DNA from: a virus
Reading direction: 5' to 3' (one strand)
DNA: 20,162 nt
IMG/VR virus record: IMGVR_UViG_3300022591_000084
Span: 1 to 20,162 of that record
Positions 8,486 to 15,464 of this stretch are shown piece by piece; the first letter of the stretch is position 1, and each line of letters starts with the position of its first letter. A model generated the notes under the pieces. That model saw nothing but the letters and a program-made list of their open reading frames with translations, was not told where the DNA came from and searched no databases. Position numbers and translations under genes: made by a program.

Positions 8486-8889
8486 TGGCCGATGTCACTT
8501 TTGATTTTCTCTCTTTTACTACTCGTTATCCTGAATTCGTAGGAATAGCGCAAGACACGCTTGCCTCGTTATTCGACGAGGCGAGTAATCTCTACCTGGA
8601 TAATACGGACAATAGCATCGTCCAGGATGAGAGCCGCAGACAATATCTCCTATATCTTCTCACCGCCCATCTGGCCGCTCTGAGCGGTCTAGTTACCAAA
8701 GACGGACAACCCCGTGCCGTAGGACGCATCAGCAGCGCCACCCAGGGGAGCGTCACCGTAGCGATGGAATACCTACCTCCCGGCAGCCAATCTTGGTATG
8801 TTCAAACTCAATACGGTGCCTCTTATTGGGAGGCCACTAGCGCCCTGCGCGGTTTTGAATACATTCCAGCATCATGGCAACCCTATTGA
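8485..8889 (+). CDS. Head-tail connector protein, DUF4054 family
   Basis: The 134-residue protein fits DUF4054: an N-terminal FLSFTTRYPEFVGI (9-22), a helix with LFDEASNLYLDN, a second helix YLLYLLTAHLAALSG, and a C-terminal QTQYGASYWEATSALRG segment. Members are neck adaptors that bind under the portal, comparable in role to HK97 gp6 and SPP1 gp15. Length is normal for the family. It starts on a TAATG junction with the mini-ORF above and overlaps the following neck gene by 16 bases, which indicates tight co-expression with the other head-completion proteins. Confidence 0.88.
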   Translation: MADVTFDFLSFTTRYPEFVGIAQDTLASLFDEASNLYLDNTDNSIVQDESRRQYLLYLLTAHLAALSGLVTKDGQPRAVGRISSATQGSVTVAMEYLPPGSQSWYVQTQYGASYWEATSALRGFEYIPASWQPY

Positions 8890-9425
8890 AGAATGCCGAG
8901 AAGGCAATACAGGGGATCAAGGAGAACAAATGCGAAGTGGGTTTTATGGAACGCGCCACCTATCCCGATGGGCTGCCCGTGGCCGCCGTGGCGTTTTGGA
9001 ACGAATACGGCACAACGCATAAGATTGAAGAGCATGAACAGACCATCTATCGGTCATTGAATAAATCAGGAGGATTTAATAAGAAGGGGAAATTCGTCAA
9101 GAAGTCTAAATCGAATTACGCTACGACACATAAAGTAGGCTCTTATTCTTTCTCAATACCTCCCAGGCCTTTCTTTAGAAATGCCATATCTCATAATAAA
9201 GATAAATGGATGAAGCAATTAAGGGATGACATCGCTTCAAGTCTTGATTCAAAGAAGGCATTAACTGCTGTTGGTTTGTTGATTCGTGATGACATTATCG
9301 AAAGCATTATAGAGTTTAAGATCCCTGAAAACGCGCCAAGCACTGTTAGACAAAAAGGGTTTAATAAACCACTGATTGGAAAGAAGCCCCAGATGGTAAA
9401 TTCCGTTACGTTTACGGTGTCCTGA
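8874..9425 (+). CDS. Neck/tail completion protein, HK97 gp10-like
   Basis: This 183-residue protein has the pattern of gp10-like tail completion proteins: VGFMERATYPDGLPVAAVAFWNEYGT, split across residues 22-47, then IPPRPFFRNAI, and a C-terminal KGFNKPLIGKKPQMVNSVTF. Between NEYGT and IPPRPFF lies an insertion of about 45 residues, rich in Lys, Ser and Asn, which also appears AT-rich in DNA. In relatives the two motifs are usually much closer, though insertions here are known. The protein should join the neck to the tail terminator. It overlaps the preceding gene by 16 bases and the next by one (TGATG). Confidence 0.8.
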   Translation: MATLLKNAEKAIQGIKENKCEVGFMERATYPDGLPVAAVAFWNEYGTTHKIEEHEQTIYRSLNKSGGFNKKGKFVKKSKSNYATTHKVGSYSFSIPPRPFFRNAISHNKDKWMKQLRDDIASSLDSKKALTAVGLLIRDDIIESIIEFKIPENAPSTVRQKGFNKPLIGKKPQMVNSVTFTVS

Positions 9426-9799
9426 TGGATTTGCAATTACTAACTAATTCCGCTATCTCCACTACGGTGTCACCTAACGTTAGGGTGACTTTTTATAGCT
9501 CAAAAGGGTATGTTATTGGAGAAGGACGCGCGCAAATACCGATCTATGCTGATCCGGTGACTCTTCCGGCAAATATTCAGGCGCTCGATGGAGCGGAATT
9601 GCAGCATATTGACGGATTAAATATACAGGGCGTACTACGTGCCATCTATCTGAAAATAGAAGCACTTGGAACAGTAAGGCCAAAAGAAATAGGAGGGGAC
9701 AAATTGGTTATTGGAACAGAAACATGGATTATTGTAAAGATTTTGGAAACCTGGCCACTATGGACGAAAGCGGTGATTGTGCTTCAAGAGAATGAATGA
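9425..9799 (+). CDS. Head-closure/neck-like structural protein
   Basis: The 124-residue protein contains a pattern I recall from a conserved family found between gp10-like and tail terminator genes: LPANIQALDGAELQHIDGLN (47-66), then IQGVLRAIYLK, VRPKEIGGDKLVIGTETWII and a final LETWPLWTKAVIVLQ. It is beta-rich and probably belongs to the head-closure or stopper class that seals the filled head, but the exact role is inferred from position. It starts at TGATG, so translation is coupled to the gp10-like gene, and it ends immediately before the next ATG. Confidence 0.7.
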   Translation: MDLQLLTNSAISTTVSPNVRVTFYSSKGYVIGEGRAQIPIYADPVTLPANIQALDGAELQHIDGLNIQGVLRAIYLKIEALGTVRPKEIGGDKLVIGTETWIIVKILETWPLWTKAVIVLQENE

Positions 9800-10129
9800 A
9801 TGCCAAGAATAGTCAATGATTTTAAGATTGGGGCTACCTTTATCCTATACGGGAAGCTAGAAGATTCTAATAGCGTATTCGATAGCTCGGGATATTCAAT
9901 AGCCTGTCAAATTAATGATTCAGCAGGAAACAAAATTGATACGCTCACCGCCGAGTTTATTACTCCAACGCCTGAAGGCTATAATTTTCTGATTTCAAAA
10001 CTCGCTTCGTATACCAAGCTATGGCCTCCTGGCGCGGCGGTTTATGATATCAAGATCACTGCACCAAATGGTATCGTGGATTACACCGTAACGGAAAATA
10101 TTAACTTAATTGTAAATGTGACGCCATAA
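9800..10129 (+). CDS. Small beta-sandwich-like protein upstream of the fibre (BppU N-terminal-like?)
   Basis: The 109-residue protein has alternating beta-strand character, with FKIGATFILYGKLED, SIACQINDSAGN, LWPPGAAVYDIKI and a C-terminal TVTENINLIVNV. The WP.G...DI.....G......T pattern resembles small Ig-like or BppU N-terminal-like domains encoded before fibre genes in many phages. The gene abuts both neighbours (zero-base gap upstream, TAATG into the fibre gene), so it may serve as base or adaptor for the fibre. I do not know a tested function. It could also be a neck or capsid accessory. Confidence 0.6.
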   Translation: MPRIVNDFKIGATFILYGKLEDSNSVFDSSGYSIACQINDSAGNKIDTLTAEFITPTPEGYNFLISKLASYTKLWPPGAAVYDIKITAPNGIVDYTVTENINLIVNVTP

Positions 10130-11757
10130 TGCTAAATATTACTCTTGAGGTTGATCCCCCTCTAGCTATTAAGGTGGCCTATCCAGGGCCTCAAGGCGTC
10201 CCTGGGCCGAAAGGTGATGCTGGAATTCAGGGACTAAAGGGAGACTCTGGGGAACAGGGCCCTAAAGGTGAACCCGGGCCAGGACTTCCAGCGGGAGGAA
10301 CTACCGGACAGATACCCTATAAGATCAGCAGCACGGATTACGAGGTAGGATGGGAGGATGCGCCTTCTGGCGGCGGCGGTGGAAGCGGAGATATGCTTAA
10401 GTCCACCTACGACACCAATAATGATGGCGTGGTGGATGACTCCGATAAGCTGCATAGCCAGTCATCCGATTATTATCTGGACGTAGACCACCACACGGAT
10501 GGCACCGTCAATAAAGTCTACACTGTCGCTGAACAAACTAAACTGGCGGGGATAGCCGAGGGCGCTGAAGTCAACGTTAATGCGGATTGGAACGCCAGTA
10601 GCGGGGATGCGCAAATACTGAACAAGCCCAGTATCCCCGCCGCGCAGGTTAACAGCGATTGGAGCGCGATAAGTGGGGTGGCGCAAATACTTAACAAGCC
10701 ATCTCTAGCTACTGTGGCGACATCTGGGAGCTATGCGGATTTATCCAGCAGGCCCGCCATACCCTCCGCTTTGTCCGACCTATACAGCGACGCCACGCAC
10801 CGGATTGTCACCGATGCGGAAAAGAGCGCATGGAACGGCAAGCAGGACGCATTGGGATTTACCGCCGTCCCCAACACCCGCCATGTGGCGGGCCATGCGC
10901 TATCAGCAGATGTCACGATCACCGCTTCCGACGTGGGGGCCGTGGCCGCCAATACCGCGATTACCGGGGCCACTAAGACCAAGATCACCTACGATTCCAA
11001 GGGGTTGGTCACATCCGGTTCGAATGCTACCACGTCTGATATAGATGACAGCGCCGATAAACGCTATTGCACAGATGCGCAGAAAACCGTTATAGGTAAT
11101 ACCAGCGGGACGAATACCGGAGATAATGCTACTAATAGTCAATACAGCGGATTGTCATCTTCTAAACAGGATGCGCTGGTATCTGGCACGAATATAAAAA
11201 CCATCAATTCAAATTCATTGTTAGGTAGTGGTGATCTGGTTATTTCAGGGGGAGGGGGTTCTTCCGTTACGACGACAAAACTCATTTCTCCTCAAGCGAC
11301 CATTGACATTCCCCTGTCATTTAATCAAATAAAGATATACTTCAACGACTTGGTTCAGTCGTCCGGGAACGTCCAGCTTCTTGTCAGGTTTCGTAGGGCG
11401 AGCGATGGAGTTTGGCTGACTGGAAATATCTATAACCATTCAATGGCCTGGGAAATCGCTTCTAATGGGTATGTTAATTACAAGGCATCCCCCTATAATG
11501 CCTTTCAGATTAGCAAATACTCAGGACCCTATAATTTCTCGGACGGCGTTCTGGATATTATCAATCATAACACTACTAATAATACTGTCATTAGCGCGTT
11601 ATGTAATGAATTCGAGACGTTGGGAGGGTCAGGATACTTATGTATGACTCATGGCTATATAACGGATAACGTCATCCATGATATGGTAAGATTGTTCTGG
11701 GATTCTGGCGTTAATTTTCAGGCAGGTGCTCAATACACAGTGGTGGGGGTTAATTAA
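10129..11757 (+). CDS. Fibre protein with collagen-like repeats and a C-terminal globular domain
   Basis: The 542-residue fibre protein begins with a short N-terminal strand region (1-18), probably the attachment end. Eleven Gly-X-Y collagen triplets follow (20-52), then a Gly/Ser linker, a DTNNDGVVDDSD EF-hand-like loop (95-106), a duplicated unit (149-170 and 173-194, each with DW.....AQILNKPS), and fibre phrases such as HRIVTDAEKSAWNGKQDALG, TKITYDSKGLV and NTSGTNTGDNATNSQYSG. Residues 375-542 form a different, globular-looking end and are the likely receptor-binding part. Such trimeric fibres contact the host surface. The gene lies between neck and tail-terminator genes rather than after the baseplate, so it may be a head, collar or whisker fibre. 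Start at TAATG. Confidence 0.85.
   Translation: MLNITLEVDPPLAIKVAYPGPQGVPGPKGDAGIQGLKGDSGEQGPKGEPGPGLPAGGTTGQIPYKISSTDYEVGWEDAPSGGGGGSGDMLKSTYDTNNDGVVDDSDKLHSQSSDYYLDVDHHTDGTVNKVYTVAEQTKLAGIAEGAEVNVNADWNASSGDAQILNKPSIPAAQVNSDWSAISGVAQILNKPSLATVATSGSYADLSSRPAIPSALSDLYSDATHRIVTDAEKSAWNGKQDALGFTAVPNTRHVAGHALSADVTITASDVGAVAANTAITGATKTKITYDSKGLVTSGSNATTSDIDDSADKRYCTDAQKTVIGNTSGTNTGDNATNSQYSGLSSSKQDALVSGTNIKTINSNSLLGSGDLVISGGGGSSVTTTKLISPQATIDIPLSFNQIKIYFNDLVQSSGNVQLLVRFRRASDGVWLTGNIYNHSMAWEIASNGYVNYKASPYNAFQISKYSGPYNFSDGVLDIINHNTTNNTVISALCNEFETLGGSGYLCMTHGYITDNVIHDMVRLFWDSGVNFQAGAQYTVVGVN
10186..10284 (+). repeat. Collagen-like Gly-X-Y repeat tract in the fibre gene
   Basis: Eleven consecutive Gly-X-Y triplets begin GPQGVPGPKGDAGIQG and are rich in Pro, Lys, Asp and Glu at X and Y. 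This composition can form a triple helix without hydroxyproline, and it implies a trimeric fibre shaft. Confidence 0.9.
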
Positions 11758-11795
11758 TGGATATTCAATACGTTTTTAATCTTAATGCCTTATAA
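11757..11795 (+). other. 12-codon mini-ORF between fibre and terminator genes
   Basis: ATG 11757-11759 overlaps the fibre stop (TAATG), and the frame runs MDIQYVFNLNAL to a TAA at 11793-11795, just past the terminator gene's ATG at 11785. That ATG has no Shine-Dalgarno, so reinitiation from this short frame is one way it could be translated. No peptide function is implied. Confidence 0.2.
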
Positions 11796-12282
11796 GCCAT
11801 CCATTACCGTTAATAGTATTATAGATGCGCTTTATGGGTTCTTGCGCCTTTTTGAGGCAGGCGCGGAAATAGTGCAAAGCCAGCAAAACCGCGTACCCAT
11901 GCCGAAAAGTCCTGTATTTGTTTTGACTCCCATTAATCAGAGTAATATAGAGACCCCCAGTGTGGTAGTGGAGGACAGAGACGCCATCATCACCACACCT
12001 ACCCGAATTACCATTCAAGTGGATATCTTTGGAGAGTATTCGGTGGACCTCTGCACGGCTATTATCGCGGTGATTCGATCTGGTGTATCAGACACTTATT
12101 TTCAGAATGGAATGGCGATTCTTCATTGCGATGACGGTATGCAGTCCCAATTCATAACGGGTGAACAGCAATTTGAGCAACGATGGATATTGCAAATTGT
12201 TATGCAATTTAATCCCGGCGTTGTCATGCCACTCACGACGGCGAATAAACTCTCCATTCATTCTATTGAAGGTGTACTTTGA
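11785..12282 (+). CDS. Tail/neck terminator protein (LIC_12616-like)
   Basis: The 165-residue protein fits the neck terminator group found just before the sheath gene in contractile phages: an N-terminal helix (SIIDALYGFLRLF), then QNRVPMPKSPVFVLTPI and TPTRITIQVDIFGEYSVDLC, a central helix (TAIIAVIRSG), and FEQRWILQIVMQFNPGV near the C terminus. The TRI..QVD.FG and RW.LQ...Q.NP pattern is the basis of the call. It would cap the finished tail tube and dock the tail to the head. The ATG lacks a ribosome binding site. The 3' end overlaps the next gene's TTG start (TTGA). Confidence 0.8.
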   Translation: MPYKPSITVNSIIDALYGFLRLFEAGAEIVQSQQNRVPMPKSPVFVLTPINQSNIETPSVVVEDRDAIITTPTRITIQVDIFGEYSVDLCTAIIAVIRSGVSDTYFQNGMAILHCDDGMQSQFITGEQQFEQRWILQIVMQFNPGVVMPLTTANKLSIHSIEGVL

Positions 12283-13517
12283 ACCGGGTTGACCTTAATA
12301 TTCTCACTCATCAAGGGGTTAATCCGGATTGGCTCCTCAAGGCCGTGGAGAGCGTGAAAGGTCATCCAGTTAATCTTCTGGTCTGGGAAAATCAGGGCAA
12401 CATCGCTGAAGGCAGGATTAACGCCATTCGTCAAGGGTCTGCGGAGTTTATCTGCTGGGTGGATTCTGATGATTGGCTCTATCCGGGTGCCGTTCAGGCG
12501 TGTATTGATGCCCTGGATGCCCACCCGTTAGCGGTCGCCGCCTACACCGACTGCATTCTTGTTGACGAGGCTGGGGTATATCTACGGGACGGGCCGAATG
12601 AGGCTGGCCCCTGGAACCTCCGGCACATGCCCTGGTGGGGAGGCTATGCCGAGCATTTGTGTGTGATGCGCCGGTCGGTGATTGAACCTCTGCTCGAAGA
12701 GATAAGACCATTTTACCATGGTGATTGTCATCTGCTACGTGGCCTGGCCGCAGCTCAGGGTGATTTTATCCACGTCCCTATGGTGGGCTATGCCTATCGC
12801 CAACATCCCGCTAATAGCGCCAAACAGTTCGATGTCGCTATGCTCATGCGTGCCAACGCCAGGAATTATGATGCCTTACGCGGCGCGGGACGGTTGCCTA
12901 TCCATCGTATCGACTGCCATGTACTTTATTGTCATGAGCCAAAAAATTGGCTAGAGGGTGCGCTGCGGTCGCTGGAGAATGAGCCGGTTAACGTCCATCT
13001 GTGTCCCGGTATCGCGGGTCATGTCGGGTTGGCTCGTTCCAATGCTTTCAAGCAGGGAAGTGCTGAGTATGTATCCTTTGTCGATGGGGATGACGAGGTA
13101 ATGCCGGGGGCTTTCGATGCGGCACTGGCGGTGCTGGATGCTCACCCCGAGGTGGTTTCTACCTACTGCGACATACAACTGATTGGAGCGCCAGACGGAG
13201 AGGGGTATATCAAGAACGAGTGGAATCCCGTCAAACAGTTGACGCATAGCGCGGAAGTCCACCATCTACACGTTATGCGCAGGGGTGCGGTAGAGAAATG
13301 CCTCGTTGAGTTAGCTAAGTGGAAAGGTTTCGAGGAATATCTACTGATGGGTCTATTGTGCCAATATGGAAAACATTACCACATACCAACCCAGCAATAC
13401 CGATTCCGGCAGCACGCGCAATACCCACGGGCAGGCGCGATTGGTGGTCAGTCATTGCGTAAACAGGCGGTATTAAAAGTGGCTCCTATATTATTGAGAT
13501 TATCCCATGAGATTTAA
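12279..13517 (+). CDS. Two-domain family 2 (GT-A) glycosyltransferase
   Basis: The 412-residue protein is made of two related GT2 units. Unit 1 (about 1-205) has LNILTHQG (6-13), an N-terminal nucleotide-binding half, GSAEFICWVDSDDWLYPGAV with the DxD-type DSDD at 62-65, and HLCVMRRSVIEPLLEEI. Unit 2 (about 206-412) repeats this: GSAEYVSFVDGDDEVMPGAF with DGDD at 269-272, and HLHVMRRGAVEKCLVEL. Both keep the metal/nucleotide-sugar motif, so both may be active. No membrane segment is seen. Start: TTG at 12279 overlaps the previous TGA, with GAAGG six bases upstream. The 3' end overlaps the sheath gene by 11 bases, so it is fully part of the tail operon. The acceptor is unknown: a virion protein, host glycan and hypermodified DNA are all possible. 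Confidence 0.85.
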   Translation: MNRVDLNILTHQGVNPDWLLKAVESVKGHPVNLLVWENQGNIAEGRINAIRQGSAEFICWVDSDDWLYPGAVQACIDALDAHPLAVAAYTDCILVDEAGVYLRDGPNEAGPWNLRHMPWWGGYAEHLCVMRRSVIEPLLEEIRPFYHGDCHLLRGLAAAQGDFIHVPMVGYAYRQHPANSAKQFDVAMLMRANARNYDALRGAGRLPIHRIDCHVLYCHEPKNWLEGALRSLENEPVNVHLCPGIAGHVGLARSNAFKQGSAEYVSFVDGDDEVMPGAFDAALAVLDAHPEVVSTYCDIQLIGAPDGEGYIKNEWNPVKQLTHSAEVHHLHVMRRGAVEKCLVELAKWKGFEEYLLMGLLCQYGKHYHIPTQQYRFRQHAQYPRAGAIGGQSLRKQAVLKVAPILLRLSHEI

Positions 13518-15453
13518 GGTCGGCGGACAATATATTCCTGATTCCTTTAACAATACGGATACGGTCTATTTATCCGATCCGATCCGGATATTGGCCTATT
13601 TGACCCTTGATTCTAACCCAGTTTTTACGCTAGATGACTTCATCTTTTCATGGGCTCCCGGTTCGCCTGGGGGAGCAGGCCCAGACATTTCTTTGGGATC
13701 TTTTGATTTTTACGTGGGCCCGGTATTAATTACTCAGAGCGCTATTGTTGTCGCGAATGGCGCGGACACTGTTCCAGGGATTCTGACCATCACCACTGCG
13801 TTCCCTGGCGGTGGCGAAAACATTACCATGTACCTCATTCTCCTAGCTAACGAGGGATCGTATTATGTCCAGGCTCCCCCTTTCATCGATCCTCCCATCG
13901 ATTCCCCTTATTCAGAGGCAAATAGAGTGTTACCCCGTATTCCCGTTTCGGAACTTGTACAGATCAATTCTAACGTCATCGACTCGGGAGGCAATCCTGT
14001 TTCCCTCAATGGCGTATTTCTCACGAAAAACGCTTATGTCCCATCAGGGACGGTACTCCCCTTTAGTTTTGCCTCGGATGTAGCCTCCTTCTTTGGGCCT
14101 GCATCCGAGGAAGCCGTGGTGGCTCAAAAGTATTTCGCTGGAGATGACAATAGCCAGACCAAACCGGGAACGATATTTTTTGCCCCCTATTCGGATTCCT
14201 CTCGCTCAGGATGGTTACAAAGCGCCAGCATGGCGGATGTCACGCTGACCCAATACCGGGATTTAACGGGTACCCTAACCATCACGGTGGACGGAACGCC
14301 AATGACCTCCTCCTCGCTGAACTTCCTTGGCGTGACCAGTCAAAGCGATGTCGCAGCGCTCATCCAGTCGGGATTTACGGGTGGGCCAACCGTGGCCTGG
14401 GATGCGATTCGTTTGGTGTTCCGCCTAACCAGCCCCACAACCGGAATTAGTTCCTCAATTAGTTTTGCATCGGGTTCCCTGGCTTCCTCTCTGCGCTTAA
14501 TGGCGGCGACCGGCGCCACGGTATCTCAGGGAGTGGCTATCGATACTCCCTCTTCGGCGTGCGACAACATCCTTGCCAATATCTTGTCATGGATTTCGTT
14601 TACCACGATGTGGGAGCCTATTCTCACGGACAAGATCCTCTTCGCCTATTGGGCCAATGCACAGGCCAAGCAGTACGTCTACATCGCCTGGGATACGGAT
14701 AATCCCGCTACGGTGGCGGATTCGGGGGCGTCCTTTGGGGCGATCATGCAGGTTGAAAAGCTGAACGGCGTCTGTTGCATCAGCGGCGACTCGATGGATT
14801 GCGTAGCTCAAGGGACCACCTTGGATGTCGCGGCTCGAAACGTGGCTGCCTTCGTTATGGGAGCAGGCGCGTCAATTGATTATAACCGCCTTGGTGGCCG
14901 CATCACCTTCAAATTCAAACATCAATCCGGTCTTATCCCAACCTGCTTGGATAAGCAGATTAGTCGAAATTTAAGCGCTAATGGGTATTCATTTTATGGT
15001 GATTATGCCATGAATAGTAATGACTTCCTCCTATTCTGCGACGGAAGGATGCCGGGAGATCAGAAATGGCTAGATAACTTCTATGATGATGTTTGGCTTG
15101 CTGGACAGATGCAAGTTGCGCTAATGACTCTGTTGATGGGTATTAACCGTGTATCCTATAATGAAGCGGGACGTGCTCAAATTAGAGGCTCCTTATCCGA
15201 TCCCATCAACCAGGCACTAAACGCTGGTGTCATTGATCGTGGGATTATGCCATCCAATACCCAGAAAGTTCTCATCATGGCGCTAGTTGGAAAGGATATT
15301 TCGAATGAACTTTACACCAATGGCTATTATCTGCAAATCCTTGACCCTGGCGCTCAGGCACGAGGTAATCGCCAGACGCCCATTATCAATTTCTTTTACA
15401 TGAATGGCGAGGCGGTTCAAAAAATCGTCATTCCGGCTTATGACGTGCTTTAA
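13507..15453 (+). CDS. Tail sheath protein (DUF3383) with a 140-residue N-terminal extension
   Basis: At 648 residues this is longer than the roughly 500 usual for DUF3383 sheaths. The conserved part begins at IPVSELVQINSNVIDSGGNP (145-164), with SDVASFFGPASEEAVVAQKYF further on, the middle TLTITVDGTP..SSSLNFLG region and the C-terminal polymerisation part. This protein forms the contractile cylinder. Residues 1-140 are a separate beta-rich, Gly/Pro-rich module (VGGQYIPDSF, TVYLSDPIRILAYLTLDSN, VANGADTVPGILTITTAF) that ends in a Pro-rich linker. An in-frame GTG at 13927 (V141), preceded by AGAGG at eight bases, could start a 508-residue normal-length sheath. The annotated ATG lies inside the glycosyltransferase gene and has a poor ribosome binding site. 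A one-base sequencing error that fuses two genes is the main alternative. Confidence 0.88.
   Translation: MRFKVGGQYIPDSFNNTDTVYLSDPIRILAYLTLDSNPVFTLDDFIFSWAPGSPGGAGPDISLGSFDFYVGPVLITQSAIVVANGADTVPGILTITTAFPGGGENITMYLILLANEGSYYVQAPPFIDPPIDSPYSEANRVLPRIPVSELVQINSNVIDSGGNPVSLNGVFLTKNAYVPSGTVLPFSFASDVASFFGPASEEAVVAQKYFAGDDNSQTKPGTIFFAPYSDSSRSGWLQSASMADVTLTQYRDLTGTLTITVDGTPMTSSSLNFLGVTSQSDVAALIQSGFTGGPTVAWDAIRLVFRLTSPTTGISSSISFASGSLASSLRLMAATGATVSQGVAIDTPSSACDNILANILSWISFTTMWEPILTDKILFAYWANAQAKQYVYIAWDTDNPATVADSGASFGAIMQVEKLNGVCCISGDSMDCVAQGTTLDVAARNVAAFVMGAGASIDYNRLGGRITFKFKHQSGLIPTCLDKQISRNLSANGYSFYGDYAMNSNDFLLFCDGRMPGDQKWLDNFYDDVWLAGQMQVALMTLLMGINRVSYNEAGRAQIRGSLSDPINQALNAGVIDRGIMPSNTQKVLIMALVGKDISNELYTNGYYLQILDPGAQARGNRQTPIINFFYMNGEAVQKIVIPAYDVL
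13914..13929 (+). promoter_or_regulatory. Candidate internal ribosome site and GTG start for a 508-residue sheath form
   Basis: AGAGG (13914-13918) is followed after eight bases by an in-frame GTG (13927-13929) that falls precisely between the N-terminal module and the conserved DUF3383 domain. A TAG in another frame sits just before it at 13923-13925, a typical stop-then-start layout for two adjacent genes. The site could be a working internal start or a relic of a former gene boundary. Confidence 0.4.
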
Positions 15454-15464
15454 GGAATAAGACA

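Noticed and set aside
10576-10710. Repeated DNA in the fibre gene as a possible CRISPR or mobile-element repeat
   Set aside because: Only two imperfect copies, in frame and encoding a duplicated fibre unit (AQILNKPS); no spacer structure.
14072-14110. 9-bp inverted repeat CCTCGGATG/CATCCGAGG with a 21-base loop in the sheath gene
   Set aside because: Repeats of this length and spacing are expected by chance a few times in 20 kb, and it marks no boundary.
13507-15453. Treating the sheath gene as two separate annotated genes
   Set aside because: The frame is continuous in the given sequence. The split is only a hypothesis (see the finding on the internal GTG), so one gene is annotated.
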